Assembly (NCBI GenBank): GCA_903845195.1
Contig: CAIMWO010000014.1
Span: forward strand, 1-32,298
DNA from: an uncultured Phycisphaerales bacterium
GTDB lineage: Bacteria > Planctomycetota > Phycisphaerae > WQYP01
Direction: 5' to 3'
DNA length: 32,298 nt
Position numbers and translations under genes: made by a program
Shown here: positions 6,725 to 14,768 of the stretch, in pieces
Layout: the number at the start of each line of letters is the position of its first letter
How positions within the stretch are numbered: the first letter of the stretch is position 1
Notes under the pieces: model-generated
Told to the model about the DNA's origin: nothing
What the model saw: only the letters and a program-made list of their open reading frames with translations
The model's database searches: none

Positions 6725-8764
6725 ATGACCAGCCCGCGAACTGCACCGGTTAATCCACCGGAATATGATGTCATTGTTTCGAGTTTGAATAAGATTCGGG
6801 GGCGGCTGTGGTTGATGCGCCTGGCGGAGCGGGTGGCGCTGGCGATTGCGGTGGGGACGGCGGTGGCGGTGGTGCTGGTGTGCAGCCGGTTGGTTTGCGA
6901 GCGATCGGTGCCGGGGGCGATGGGCATAGCGCTCGTGCCGATGATTGGCGCGGCGTGGCTGTGGGTGAAGTCTCCGCGGTTTAATAATGTGGTACTGACG
7001 CCGGTGCTCGTTCGGTTGGCGGCGGTGATCATTGCTGTGCTGTGTGTGGCGACGTTGGCGTTGGTTTCGACTTCTGTACTGGCGCAGTTGCCGATCTGGT
7101 CGATTCCGGCGGGGGCGGTGGCGATTTTGTCTATTGCTGCGGCGGCGACGGTGCGGGTGGTGGATACCCGGAGTGCCGCGATATTTGTGGATCAGCAGAT
7201 TGGTCTGAAGGAGCGCGTGTCGACGGCACTGGAATTCATTCATACGGAATCGGGATCGGCGCTGGAGGATTCGTTTCGGAGGCCGCTGATTTTTTCGGCG
7301 CTGGCGGCATGCACGGAGGTGCGGCGGGCGAGGATCGGGTATTCACGTCTCGATCGGCGTGTGTATGCGTTGATGGTGACGGGGATTTTGGCGGCGTCGG
7401 GTATTTCGTTGCTGACGCCGCTGCCGGCGATTGCCAAGCGTACGCCGACGTCGATCCAGATCGTGGCGCGGAATGAGACGAAGTTGCTTGAGGCGATCAA
7501 GGCGCAGGAGAAGAAATTCGCTGAGGAGCATAACGATATTGCGGAGAAGAAGATTGAGCCGCTGAAGAAGGCGGTCGAGGGTATTCGCAACAAGAATATG
7601 GATTCGGTCAGCGCCACGGAGGCGATTCTTAAGGCGGGGGCGGAGATGAAGCGTGATTTCGAGCAGGGGGCGGCATCGGAAAAGGCGATGGCGGCACTGG
7701 AGAATGCCAACGAACTGAATCCGTTTAACAAGGCGGCGTCTGACCTTAAGGACGCGAATCTGCAGGCGAATGCCACGGCAGGTAGCGGGGCCACGCAGAC
7801 GCCTTCGCAACAGAAGCTCGATCAGGAGACGAATGCGCTGGGGGATAAGCTTTCATCCGGGAAGATGTCCGACCAAGAGAAGAAGAAGCTGGCGGGGAAT
7901 TTGCGAAGTGCGGCGGAGCAGGCCAAGGGTGATCCGCAGTTGCAGAGTTCGCTGAACCAAGCTGCTGATGCGACGGAAAAAGGGGATGGGAAGGGGCTGT
8001 CGAGCGCGATGAAGGATGCGGGCGCGCGGATGGGACAGATGCAGGCGGAGCATCAGCTTTCCGGCCAGGCGCTGAAGGATGCGATGGCGGCGGCGGATGA
8101 TGCGGCCAAAGGGATGAGCGGGATGAGCGCCGGCGAGCAGCAGGCGAACTCGGGGGCTAGCAATCCGCAGGGCGATGACAACGGCGGCAGTCAGGGGAGC
8201 GGTAATCCTGGGGGGAGTGATAAGGGCGGAGATCAGAGCGGTAACCAGCAGGGGAATCAGCAGGGGAATCAGGGAAGCGGCGACCAGGCCAATGGGCAAG
8301 ACTCCGGCGGCTCACAGGATGGCAGTAAACCGGGTGATGGTAACCAACCTGGCGCCGGCGCGGGTGAGGCTGGACAAAAGGGTGATGGACAGGCGGCCAG
8401 CGGTTCGGGCAGCGGAGATGATAATGACGGCGGCGGGGGTTCCACCAACATTCATGGTGCCAGCGGCCCAGGCGGGAAGCATCATGGCAATGAGATCGGC
8501 CGCGAGGGGACGTTTGTCAAACTTTACGAGTCGACGCCCATCAATAGCAGAGGCGAACAGAAGAAGGTTTCGGGCAAGATCAATCCGCTCAAGGCGTCTG
8601 GGGGGTCCATGGACGTGCAGATGCAGGGCGATAAGACCGATGGAACGATTGTTCCTTACAATGAGCAGCGGGAAAACCTGCGTCCGAAGGTCATGGACGA
8701 TCTGCAGCGTCAGCAGATTCCGCCGCAATATCGCGACTTGATCATCAACTATTACGAAAAGTAA
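6725..8764 (+). CDS. Large membrane protein with Gly/Gln/Asn-rich region
   Basis: The function is unknown. The 679 residues begin with about four membrane helices (roughly residues 33-55, 62-81, 92-118 and 126-144). Next come the motif VDTRSAAIFVDQQIGLKERVSTALEF (147-171), another helix (about 213-233), a long Ala/Lys/Glu-rich helical region (about 250-450) and a low-complexity Gly/Ser/Gln/Asn/Asp-rich stretch (about 465-600). The C-terminus, QIPPQYRDLIINYYEK, resembles the ends of planctomycete membrane proteins that accompany MoxR/DUF58/vWA clusters. AAGGAG (6712-6717) stands seven bases before the ATG. The helical part may act outside the membrane as a coiled-coil arm. The next gene, rplM, has its own promoter, so this is probably a single-gene unit. 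Confidence 0.8.
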   Translation: MTSPRTAPVNPPEYDVIVSSLNKIRGRLWLMRLAERVALAIAVGTAVAVVLVCSRLVCERSVPGAMGIALVPMIGAAWLWVKSPRFNNVVLTPVLVRLAAVIIAVLCVATLALVSTSVLAQLPIWSIPAGAVAILSIAAAATVRVVDTRSAAIFVDQQIGLKERVSTALEFIHTESGSALEDSFRRPLIFSALAACTEVRRARIGYSRLDRRVYALMVTGILAASGISLLTPLPAIAKRTPTSIQIVARNETKLLEAIKAQEKKFAEEHNDIAEKKIEPLKKAVEGIRNKNMDSVSATEAILKAGAEMKRDFEQGAASEKAMAALENANELNPFNKAASDLKDANLQANATAGSGATQTPSQQKLDQETNALGDKLSSGKMSDQEKKKLAGNLRSAAEQAKGDPQLQSSLNQAADATEKGDGKGLSSAMKDAGARMGQMQAEHQLSGQALKDAMAAADDAAKGMSGMSAGEQQANSGASNPQGDDNGGSQGSGNPGGSDKGGDQSGNQQGNQQGNQGSGDQANGQDSGGSQDGSKPGDGNQPGAGAGEAGQKGDGQAASGSGSGDDNDGGGGSTNIHGASGPGGKHHGNEIGREGTFVKLYESTPINSRGEQKKVSGKINPLKASGGSMDVQMQGDKTDGTIVPYNEQRENLRPKVMDDLQRQQIPPQYRDLIINYYEK

Positions 8765-8785
8765 GGGTTATAGCCGCCGGTATTG

Positions 8786-8813
8786 TTGACATTCCTGATG
8801 AAAACCGTATTCT
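8786..8813 (+). promoter_or_regulatory. Predicted sigma-70-type promoter of rplM-rpsI
   Basis: A consensus -35 box, TTGACA (8786-8791), is followed after 16 bp by a weaker -10 box, TATTCT (8808-8813). This predicts a transcript start near 8820 and a leader of about 125 bases before rplM. Ribosomal protein leaders of this length can carry autoregulatory structure, but I see no recognisable fold. Confidence 0.55.
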
Positions 8814-8944
8814 ACTGTGTTTCCCGTCAGAGGCCGGAGCGAGGGTAGCTTATCCGGAAATTCTGGCGGAACGGCGTCGTTTGCGAGCCGTTTGCGACCG
8901 GATGTTTCCGCCGCACAAACATTGAACCAAAGGACTCGAGTCCC

Positions 8945-9427
8945 ATGACCACCGCCCTTGCAACCAAACCCATCCGGCGTATCGGCAATTCCGCGTGTAA
9001 GACCACTCTGGCCAAGGTCGGCCACGTGGATGCCCGCTGGCTGGTCGTCGATGCCGACGGCAAATCGCTTGGCCGTCTTGCTTCAGCAGTCGCGATGCGA
9101 CTGATGGGCAAGCACAAGCCCACGTACACGACGAGCGTCGATACGGGGGATTTTGTTGTGGTGCTGAACACCGCGAAGGTCAAAGTTTCCGGCCGCAAGG
9201 CTGAGCAGCGCGAGCATGAGTACTACACGTACTATCCGGGCGGCCGCCATGTGAAGACGCACAAGGATTTGATGGAGCGTCATCCGAACAAGATTTTTGA
9301 GTTGGCGGTGCGGCGTATGCTGCCGAAGACGAAGCTGGGCGAGCAGATGCTTCGCAAGCTGAAGTGCTACAAGGATGCGGATCATCCGCATGCGGCACAG
9401 CGTCCGGAGAAGGTCGAACTGCCTTGA
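8945..9427 (+). CDS. rplM: 50S ribosomal protein L13
   Basis: L13 is a large-subunit protein that binds 23S rRNA early in assembly. The sequence contains the typical WLVVDADGKSLGRLAS (about residues 32-47), MGKHKPTYT (54-62), GDFVVVLN (68-75), YYTYYPGG (about 92-99) and the basic VRRMLPKTKLG region (about 121-131). At 160 residues it is slightly longer than the usual 142-150 because of a roughly 20-residue N-terminal extension. rpsI follows after 78 bases, the conserved rplM-rpsI pairing. Confidence 0.97.
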   Translation: MTTALATKPIRRIGNSACKTTLAKVGHVDARWLVVDADGKSLGRLASAVAMRLMGKHKPTYTTSVDTGDFVVVLNTAKVKVSGRKAEQREHEYYTYYPGGRHVKTHKDLMERHPNKIFELAVRRMLPKTKLGEQMLRKLKCYKDADHPHAAQRPEKVELP

Positions 9428-9505
9428 TGTGCGCGGTGTGAAGGCCGCGAATGATTGCGAGAAAACGAAAGCTACGAAATTATTCCACAGTGATAAGAGG
9501 AACTC

Positions 9506-9961
9506 ATGGCTGAAGCAGCAACATCCACTCCCGCCGCCGCGCCGGTAAGCCGCGGTAAGCTCGTGATCGGCGGCAAGGTTTGGTACTTTGGGACCGGTCG
9601 CCGGAAGAAGTCGGTGGCCCGTGTCCGCATCACGGCTGGCGATGGCAAGTTCATTGTCAACAAGCGCGAAGTCGATGATTACTTCAAGGAAACGAAGGAT
9701 CGTCACAGCGTACGGTCGCCGCTGGTGACCGCCAATATCTCCGGGACGATGAACATTCATGTGAACGTCAACGGTGGTGGCTACACTGGGCAGGCCGGTG
9801 CGGTGGTGCAGGGCCTGGGTCGTGCGTTGTCGATTTTTGATCCGAGTCTCCGTCCGGCGCAGAAGGCTGCTGGATCGTTGACCCGCGATAGCCGCATGAA
9901 GGAACGTAAGAAGTACGGTCAGCGTGGTGCTCGCCGGCGCTTCCAGTTCTCGAAGCGTTAA
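9506..9961 (+). CDS. rpsI: 30S ribosomal protein S9
   Basis: S9 is a small-subunit head protein whose C-terminal tail reaches the decoding centre. The sequence shows [16 protein letters not shown] (about residues 27-42), the [18 protein letters not shown] block (about 92-112) and the universal C-terminus ending in FSKR. A 20-residue Ala/Pro-rich extension precedes the conserved part. AAGAGG lies five bases before the ATG. It is second in the rplM-rpsI operon and is followed by a hairpin terminator. Confidence 0.97.
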   Translation: MAEAATSTPAAAPVSRGKLVIGGKVWYFGTGRRKKSVARVRITAGDGKFIVNKREVDDYFKETKDRHSVRSPLVTANISGTMNIHVNVNGGGYTGQAGAVVQGLGRALSIFDPSLRPAQKAAGSLTRDSRMKERKKYGQRGARRRFQFSKR

Positions 9962-9992
9962 CGGAACGCACATTCGAATGGTCGAAACTCGC

Positions 9993-10029
9993 AGCGGCGT
10001 TCCATCACGGGACGCCGTTGTTCTTTTAT
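9993..10029 (+). terminator. Intrinsic terminator after rpsI
   Basis: AGCGGCGTTCC (9993-10003) pairs with GGGACGCCGTT (10009-10019), with G-U wobbles and a five-base loop, and is followed by GTTCTTTTAT. It lies 31 bases after the rpsI stop. It ends 20 bases before the argC ATG, so argC transcription is either read-through or starts inside or after this hairpin. Confidence 0.65.
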
Positions 10030-10038
10030 GGATTGAAT

Positions 10039-10992
10039 ATGAAGCCGAAAATTTTCGTCGATGGGCAGGAAGGCACCACGGGGCTGCGGATTCATGAGTA
10101 CCTGGCGGCGCGGAATGATCTGGAGGTGCTGAAGATCGATGCGGACAAGCGGAAGGATCTGTCCGAGCGCAAGCGGTTGCTGAATGCGGCGGATGTGGTG
10201 TTTTTGTGTCTGCCGGATGCGGCATCGCGGGAGGCGGTGGCGCTGGTGGACAATCCGCGGACCAAGATCATTGATGCCAGCACGGCGTTTCGGACTGATC
10301 CGGCGTGGGCGTATGGCCTGCCGGAGCTGAGTGCGGCACATCGGCAGAAGATTCGCGATTCGCACCGGGTGGCGGTTCCCGGTTGCCATGCCACGGCATT
10401 TATTCTGGCGGTCTACCCGCTGGTGCAGGCGGGTTTCATCGCGGCGGATTGCCCGCTGACGTGTGTATCGCTTACCGGATACAGCGGGGGGGGCAAGAAG
10501 ATGATCGCGGAGTATGAGGATGTGCAGAACCCCAATGCCCGGCTTCAGGCGCCGCGGCATTACGCGCTGAAGTTTGGGCACAAACACTTGCCGGAGATGC
10601 AGGCGATTGCGGGGTTGAAGTACCCGCCGCTGTTCACGCCGGTGGTGTGTGCGGTGCACAGCGGGCTGGCGGTGGAGACATTTTTGCCGTTGCCGCTGCT
10701 GGCGAAGAAGGCTGCGCCGGCGGGGATTCAGCAGCGGTTGGCGGAGCATTATGCCGGGGAGAAGTTTGTGCGCGTGCTGCCGGTGGAATCGGAGTCTTAT
10801 CTGGATAATGGGTTCTTCGACATCACGGCGTGCAACGGCACGAATCGGGCGGATATTTTCGTGTTTGGCCACGATCAGCAGATGGCGATCTTCACGCGGC
10901 TGGACAATCTTGGGAAAGGCGCGTCGGGGGCGGCGATCCAGTGCTTGAATTTGTTGCTGGGAGTGGATGAGTCGACGGGGTTGTCGGCCTGA
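10039..10992 (+). CDS. argC: N-acetyl-gamma-glutamyl-phosphate reductase
   Basis: ArgC reduces N-acetylglutamyl phosphate to the semialdehyde with NADPH in arginine synthesis. The nucleotide-binding motif [10 protein letters not shown] is at residues 9-18 and the active-site cysteine is C116 in VPGCHATAF. The 317-residue length and sequence fit the shorter type 2 ArgC group. The frame is open back to a TTG at 10018, but that codon lies in the rpsI terminator; the ATG at 10039 begins with the normal MKPKIFVDG. No other arg gene is adjacent. A strong terminator follows 34 bases after the stop. Confidence 0.93.
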   Translation: MKPKIFVDGQEGTTGLRIHEYLAARNDLEVLKIDADKRKDLSERKRLLNAADVVFLCLPDAASREAVALVDNPRTKIIDASTAFRTDPAWAYGLPELSAAHRQKIRDSHRVAVPGCHATAFILAVYPLVQAGFIAADCPLTCVSLTGYSGGGKKMIAEYEDVQNPNARLQAPRHYALKFGHKHLPEMQAIAGLKYPPLFTPVVCAVHSGLAVETFLPLPLLAKKAAPAGIQQRLAEHYAGEKFVRVLPVESESYLDNGFFDITACNGTNRADIFVFGHDQQMAIFTRLDNLGKGASGAAIQCLNLLLGVDESTGLSA

Positions 10993-11026
10993 GTTTCAGT
11001 AGCACGGTGAATGCGAAGAAATAAAG

Positions 11027-11060
11027 AAGACCCTGGGACGGGTGTCTCAGGGTCTTTTGT
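11027..11060 (+). terminator. Intrinsic terminator after argC
   Basis: AAGACCCTGGGAC (11027-11039) pairs with GTCTCAGGGTCTT (11044-11056) with one G-U wobble and a four-base loop, followed by TTGTTG. It is a clear rho-independent terminator. Confidence 0.85.
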
Positions 11061-11111
11061 TGCGCAACACTTTTGGTACTGGCGAACCTTCCAACAACGG
11101 CGGCAGCGAGA

Positions 11112-11136
11112 CTAGCACTCCCTGACGGTCGCGGTT
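11112..11136. repeat. CACTCCCTGACGGTCGCGG dispersed-type element
   Basis: This short sequence between the argC terminator and the DUF2934 stop resembles the 'CGCGACCGTCAGGGAG' element that I associate with dispersed repeats of planctomycete genomes. No second copy is visible in this window, so the assignment is weak. Confidence 0.3.
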
Positions 11137-11147
11137 GTCAGCGCTTC

Positions 11148-11426
11148 TTACAGGCCGGCTTTGAGCTGGCGTTCGGCTTCGGCCCAGTCGGCGTTCTGGT
11201 CGCCGGGGGCGTAGCCGCGGCTGGCGTAGATCTCATAGGCGCGTTTGGCGATCATGTCATGAGAGATCGCGCGTGAGGGGGAGCTGGCCGACTTGCCGGT
11301 GGTGCCGCTGCCTTTGACTTCCGATTTTTCGATCGTCGTCGGCGTCGCGGGGACGGCTGCAATGCTCTTGGATTTGGCCGGTTCGGTAGCTTTGGTGGCC
11401 TTGGTGACTTTACGCGGAAGTGCCAT
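11148..11426 (-). CDS. DUF2934 domain protein
   Basis: This 92-residue protein has a Lys/Ala/Thr/Pro-rich, probably disordered N-terminal half and a C-terminal DUF2934 domain (about residues 56-90), recognised by IAKRAYEIYASRGYAPGDQNADWAEAERQL. The domain occurs widely in planctomycetes and some proteobacteria, often in short stress-linked proteins, and its function is not established. The basic tail suggests nucleic-acid or surface binding, which is inference. GGGAG stands seven bases before the ATG. It is a single-gene unit convergent with argC. Confidence 0.85.
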   Translation of the reverse strand: MALPRKVTKATKATEPAKSKSIAAVPATPTTIEKSEVKGSGTTGKSASSPSRAISHDMIAKRAYEIYASRGYAPGDQNADWAEAERQLKAGL

Positions 11427-12020
11427 GTGAATTCTCCCAACTAAAAAGAGTGTAACTGCAAAATTCGGACATCGAATTATCGATGTCTATTCGCAGGAAC
11501 CGGGGTTGAAGCCCCATACTTCCTGCTGCCCACAACCTTGCCTGAGTTCGATACACGACGCATCGAATAACTGTTCTTTAGTTATCGCATTACCGGACTT
11601 ATGTCAACAAAAAGAGGGCAAAAGAGGCTGTTTATTCGCGAGAGTGGAAGATTCTTCACCATCTCCAAGCATTTCGGGAACTGATGACGGAGGAATGGCG
11701 GATTGACACTTTGTTTGACACGACTGACCGGCAGTGACATCAAGTTTGCCAGATATGACACGAGGCTTCTAACGGCTTCCCAAGAAATCGTCGTAATTGG
11801 TTGTCTGGGCGATCTCTGCGCTGCGGCACGCGGCTTGTTATACACAGTTTCGTGAGCTGTCGTAGAAATGCTTTGGGGGCAGGAGAAAGACTCGTGCAAG
11901 TAGACATCATGGATATTCTCCGGTCGCGGGTCTTCCTCTTGTCCTTTTAACACGCATAGCGCCGCAATAATGATTTTATTTCAACGAGTGTGAAAAGTAG
12001 GGGTTTGGCAATCGCAATTG
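11427..12020. other. Long non-coding stretch before the envelope operon
   Basis: No convincing gene is visible. Its AT content is higher than that of the flanking genes. It holds two hairpins upstream of the DUF2934 gene (11468-11525), a cluster of four TGACA pentamers (11704, 11716, 11735 and 11756), and an AT-rich tract at 11966-11982. A minus-strand frame (11582-11953) has no ribosome binding site or recognisable content. Confidence 0.6.
11468..11525. repeat. Two adjacent hairpins upstream of DUF2934 gene
   Basis: GACATCGA (11468-11475) and TCGATGTC (11480-11487) form a perfect 8-bp stem with a four-base loop. Just to the right, CAGGAA (11494-11499) and TTCCTG (11520-11525) enclose GGGG (11502-11505) and CCCC (11512-11515), giving a nested stem. 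They could lie in the 5' leader of the DUF2934 transcript, or be REP-like elements. Confidence 0.5.
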
Positions 12021-12036
12021 GTGACATGCGTGTCAC
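12021..12036. promoter_or_regulatory. Palindromic operator 1 (GTGACA-N4-TGTCAC)
   Basis: A perfect 6-bp inverted repeat with a four-base spacer. It shares its core with operator 2; the two centres are 32 bp apart, about three helical turns. It is centred about 160 bp upstream of the start predicted from the sigma-54-type promoter, the usual zone for enhancer-binding activators. Confidence 0.6.
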
Positions 12037-12049
12037 GTGACAACTGCTC

Positions 12050-12071
12050 TTTGTGACAGAAATGTCACAAA
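12050..12071. promoter_or_regulatory. Palindromic operator 2 (TTTGTGACA-N4-TGTCACAAA)
   Basis: A perfect 9-bp inverted repeat with a four-base spacer (GAAA) and the same GTGACA-N4-TGTCAC core as operator 1. It is centred near -130 relative to the predicted sigma-54 start. The half-site resembles a CRP/FNR-type TGTGA, but the half-site spacing is two bases too long for a CRP box. Confidence 0.65.
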
Positions 12072-12162
12072 CCCTGATGAGGTGATGGTGTGACTGAGAT
12101 AGGCAACACGCAGATTCCTAATGTTCATGCGGGTTTTGTGAGTTTGCCAAACTCGGGACTCG

Positions 12163-12178
12163 TGGCACGGGCATTGCA
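12163..12178 (+). promoter_or_regulatory. Sigma-54 (RpoN) promoter
   Basis: TGGCACG (12163-12169), four bases, then TTGCA (12174-12178): every position of the TGGCACR-N4-TTGCW consensus is matched, with the GG and GC doublets correctly spaced. Transcription would start near 12189-12190, about 20 bases before the ribosome binding site and 32 before the vWA start codon. The frame upstream of it, open to a GTG at 12090, is then not part of the gene. Confidence 0.75.
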
Positions 12179-12221
12179 ATATCATCCGGTGGCTGGAGAG
12201 ACCAGTTCGAGGAAAAATCGC

Positions 12222-13310
12222 ATGACACAGCAGCAACCCGTAAAGCAACCCGCTCTGAAACCCCAAGTGGCAGGTGGCCAGGTGGAAGGGGAGGAGGAGC
12301 AGGAAGAGTTTGAGACCGGAGGCATGCCGATCTGGCTGGAGACAGCATTTCCGTGGATGGTCAGCTTCATGCTGCATCTGGGTATCTTCCTGATTGCTTT
12401 GTTCGTCTACTGGGCCGGCGTGAAGGCTGCGGAAGCCGAGATGAACAAGGAACCCATCATTATTCCGAATGCCGTCAACGCGGATCAGGAAGGCGATATT
12501 CCTGGTGGGGTGCCACATCCGGGCACCGGCGGCGATCCCAACCGTGATGCTGCTCAGGATCGCATCAAGGAAGTGCTCAAGAGTGACGGGTGGGCACAGA
12601 AGGAATCTACGGACAACGTATCAAGTATGTTAGAAGGCGCCAGTGCGGATAACGACGCGTTGTTCATTGCCACGGGCAGTGGCGGCAGTGTTGGCAAAGG
12701 CGCCGGCGGCTCGGGCCGCGGTGAAGGCGGACCGCTGGCTCCGTACGGAACTCCCGGCGGCGGCACTGGTGCGGGGCCCAAGTCCAACTTCTACGGCAAC
12801 GGTGGCCGCGCCAAGAGGGTGTGTTACATCCTGGATCACTCGGGATCGATGCTGGACAACTTCGACTTCCTTCGTGAAGAAGCCAAGTCGTCGATTGGCA
12901 AGCTCGCGCCGATTCAGTTTTTCAATGTCGTGATGGTTTCTGAGAACGAATCAGTGGTGCTATCCAAGGGGCAGTTGGTGCGGGCCACGCCCGACAACGT
13001 GCGGGAATTCGCCACCAAGATTGCCGAGTATCGCGCCCAGGGCCAGAACGACGACCTGCTTCCGCCGTTCCAGTCAGCGTTTGAAGAAGCGTTCCGCATG
13101 AAGCCGGAGTTGATCTACTTCCTGACGGACGGCCACTTCGATCCGAAGCTTGCCGAGGTCGTCAACCGTCTCAACGCGGACAAGAAGGTCAAGATTAATA
13201 CGCTGGCGTTCGTCAACAAGGAGCCGAGCTACGAGGCACAGCTGCAGAAGATGGCTGCGGACAATGGCGGCAAGTACAAGTTTGTCGCGGAAAAGGATCT
13301 AGGAAAGTAA
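12222..13310 (+). CDS. Membrane-anchored von Willebrand factor A protein
   Basis: This 362-residue protein has a charged cytoplasmic N-terminus, one membrane helix (about residues 43-66), a Gly-rich flexible linker (about 90-195) and a vWA domain (about 198-360). The domain keeps a metal-binding MIDAS motif, D205-x-S207-x-S209 in LDHSGSM, and FLTDGHFDP near residue 300. vWA domains bind partner proteins through the metal ion, so this one probably acts outside the inner membrane as an adaptor. It is first in an operon with ExbB- and ExbD-type genes. The ATG at 12222 was chosen over the GTG at 12090 because GAGGA lies nine bases before it and the sigma-54 promoter lies between the two. Confidence 0.88.
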   Translation: MTQQQPVKQPALKPQVAGGQVEGEEEQEEFETGGMPIWLETAFPWMVSFMLHLGIFLIALFVYWAGVKAAEAEMNKEPIIIPNAVNADQEGDIPGGVPHPGTGGDPNRDAAQDRIKEVLKSDGWAQKESTDNVSSMLEGASADNDALFIATGSGGSVGKGAGGSGRGEGGPLAPYGTPGGGTGAGPKSNFYGNGGRAKRVCYILDHSGSMLDNFDFLREEAKSSIGKLAPIQFFNVVMVSENESVVLSKGQLVRATPDNVREFATKIAEYRAQGQNDDLLPPFQSAFEEAFRMKPELIYFLTDGHFDPKLAEVVNRLNADKKVKINTLAFVNKEPSYEAQLQKMAADNGGKYKFVAEKDLGK

Positions 13311-13396
13311 GCAAAGCTGAGGTCGGCGGAAGTATGGGCCGGCCCGGTTGATGGAATACGGTTTTCGTCCACCCCAAAGGGTCTAAGGAGATACAA

Positions 13397-14215
13397 ATGA
13401 AGGGTCTGGGTTCGAAGTTTCTGATTGGTGCAATCGTACTGGGTGTCATGGCTGCGGCCGCGACGCCGGCGTTCGCGTCGAGCGGGTCGCTCGCTCCGAT
13501 GCCGGTGCTGGCGTTCCCGGAATGGGCATTCAAGATTTTCGATTACTTCGTGTTGTCGATGCTGGCGGCGGCTTCGATCGCCGGCACGGCGCTGTCGATC
13601 GACGCGATGATCCAGGTCCGCGAGCAGAAGGTTTGCCCGCCGGAAACCGTGGAGCATCTGCGCACGCTGATCTCGGGCCGCCAGTTCAAGGAACTGATGG
13701 ACTTCACGGCGACGGACACGACGTTCGTCAGCAAGGCGCTGTATGCGGGCGTTCGCCGGGCTCACCTGAAGTATCCGGCCATGCGTGAAGCCATGGACAC
13801 CGAGATGGGCGAGCAGACCGCCAGCCTGTTCCGCCGTCTGGAGCCGCTCAACGTCATCGGCAACATTGGACCGCTACTCGGTCTTCTGGGCACGGTGCTG
13901 GGCATGATCATGGCCTTCTATGCCATGATGGAAAAGGGCGGGACGCCCAAGCCCGCAGAACTGGCCGGTGGTATCGGTACCGCTTTGTGGCACACGTTCT
14001 TCGGCCTCTTCGTGGCTATTCCGTCGCTGGTCATCTATGGCTTCTACCGCACCAAGGCGGACAAGATCACCAAGCGTGCGGCGCTGGTTTCGGAAGAGCT
14101 TTTGGAACTACTCCGTCCGGAAAGCGCCGGCACTGAAGATGCCGCCGCCAAGGCGAAGAAGAAGGCCGCTGGGGCCACACCGAGCCCGGTTCCGCAGCCG
14201 GTCGCCGAAGCCTGA
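13397..14215 (+). CDS. MotA/TolQ/ExbB proton channel family protein
   Basis: This 272-residue protein belongs to the proton-channel scaffold family, whose pentamer surrounds ExbD-type helices and uses the proton gradient to move an envelope partner. A signal-like segment (residues 5-27, ending PAFA) is followed by membrane helices at about 44-68, 152-176 and 193-217. The family signature GPLLGLLGTVLGMIMAF is at 158-174 and the conserved Gly/Thr/Leu helix follows. A cytoplasmic loop (about 72-150) and a Lys/Ala-rich tail fit the TolQ/ExbB topology. AAGGAG stands before the ATG. It is placed between the vWA gene and three exbD genes. The name exbB is avoided because the partner is unknown. Confidence 0.92.
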   Translation: MKGLGSKFLIGAIVLGVMAAAATPAFASSGSLAPMPVLAFPEWAFKIFDYFVLSMLAAASIAGTALSIDAMIQVREQKVCPPETVEHLRTLISGRQFKELMDFTATDTTFVSKALYAGVRRAHLKYPAMREAMDTEMGEQTASLFRRLEPLNVIGNIGPLLGLLGTVLGMIMAFYAMMEKGGTPKPAELAGGIGTALWHTFFGLFVAIPSLVIYGFYRTKADKITKRAALVSEELLELLRPESAGTEDAAAKAKKKAAGATPSPVPQPVAEA

Positions 14216-14286
14216 TATTGACACCGTGAATGTGGCAGTGTGAACGGGATGTTGTTCAAGTAGGCAAGTAAGAAGGACGTTATTCC

Positions 14287-14742
14287 ATGGCGCGTGCAGC
14301 CCTAGAACCCATGCATGACGAACACGTGAATGTCACGCCGCTGATCGACGTAGTCATGTGTCTGATCATCTTCTTCCTGGTCTGCGGTCAGTTGGCCAAG
14401 GAACAGGTGAACGATACAGTTCTGATTCCGAAGGCCGTTTTCGGCACGATGGAACTGGCCGATCGTTCCGGTGAACTGGTGATCAACCTGGTGCCGCAGG
14501 ATCGGCAGCCCGACGGGAAGATCAATCCCGGCGTGCAGCCGCAGGTCTGGATACGCGGCATCAAGCTGGAAAACATGAACGCGTTGACCGAATTCCTCCG
14601 CCGCGAGCGCAAGGAGAGTTCCAACATCACGATCATTCTTCGTGCCGACCAGGAGCTGTGCTACGACTGGATTGCTCCCGTGCTGGTCTCCTGTGCCCAG
14701 GCGAACATCCACAGCGTGAATTTTTCAACCAAGAAGGACTGA
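14287..14742 (+). CDS. ExbD/TolR family protein, paralogue 1
   Basis: This 151-residue ExbD/TolR protein has a short cytoplasmic N-terminus, one helix (about residues 17-37) and a periplasmic domain. The essential proton-carrying aspartate is D21 in NVTPLIDVVMCLIIFF. The periplasmic part, with RGIKLENMNALTEFLRRER and TIILRADQELCYDWI, follows the ExbD fold, which normally ends in a conserved hydrophobic strand. It differs clearly from paralogues 2 and 3, which resemble each other, so the channel may be a hetero-assembly. AAGGA lies nine bases before the ATG. Confidence 0.92.
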   Translation: MARAALEPMHDEHVNVTPLIDVVMCLIIFFLVCGQLAKEQVNDTVLIPKAVFGTMELADRSGELVINLVPQDRQPDGKINPGVQPQVWIRGIKLENMNALTEFLRRERKESSNITIILRADQELCYDWIAPVLVSCAQANIHSVNFSTKKD

Positions 14743-14768
14743 AGCGATTACCCACTTGAAGGTGCACC

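Noticed and set aside
11582..11953. Minus-strand open frame of 123 codons
   Set aside because: It has no ribosome binding site or recognisable motif, an unusual Pro/Ser/Arg mixture, and lies in AT-richer DNA with regulatory-looking sequence.
12050..12071. CRP/FNR binding site
   Set aside because: The half-site TGTGA is similar, but the two halves are separated by eight instead of six bases, and the second palindrome shares GTGACA-N4-TGTCAC instead.
12090..12221. N-terminal 44-codon extension of the vWA gene from a GTG at 12090
   Set aside because: It would cover the sigma-54 promoter and begin just after the second palindrome, has no ribosome binding site, and its peptide shows no family features. 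The ATG at 12222 has GAGGA upstream.
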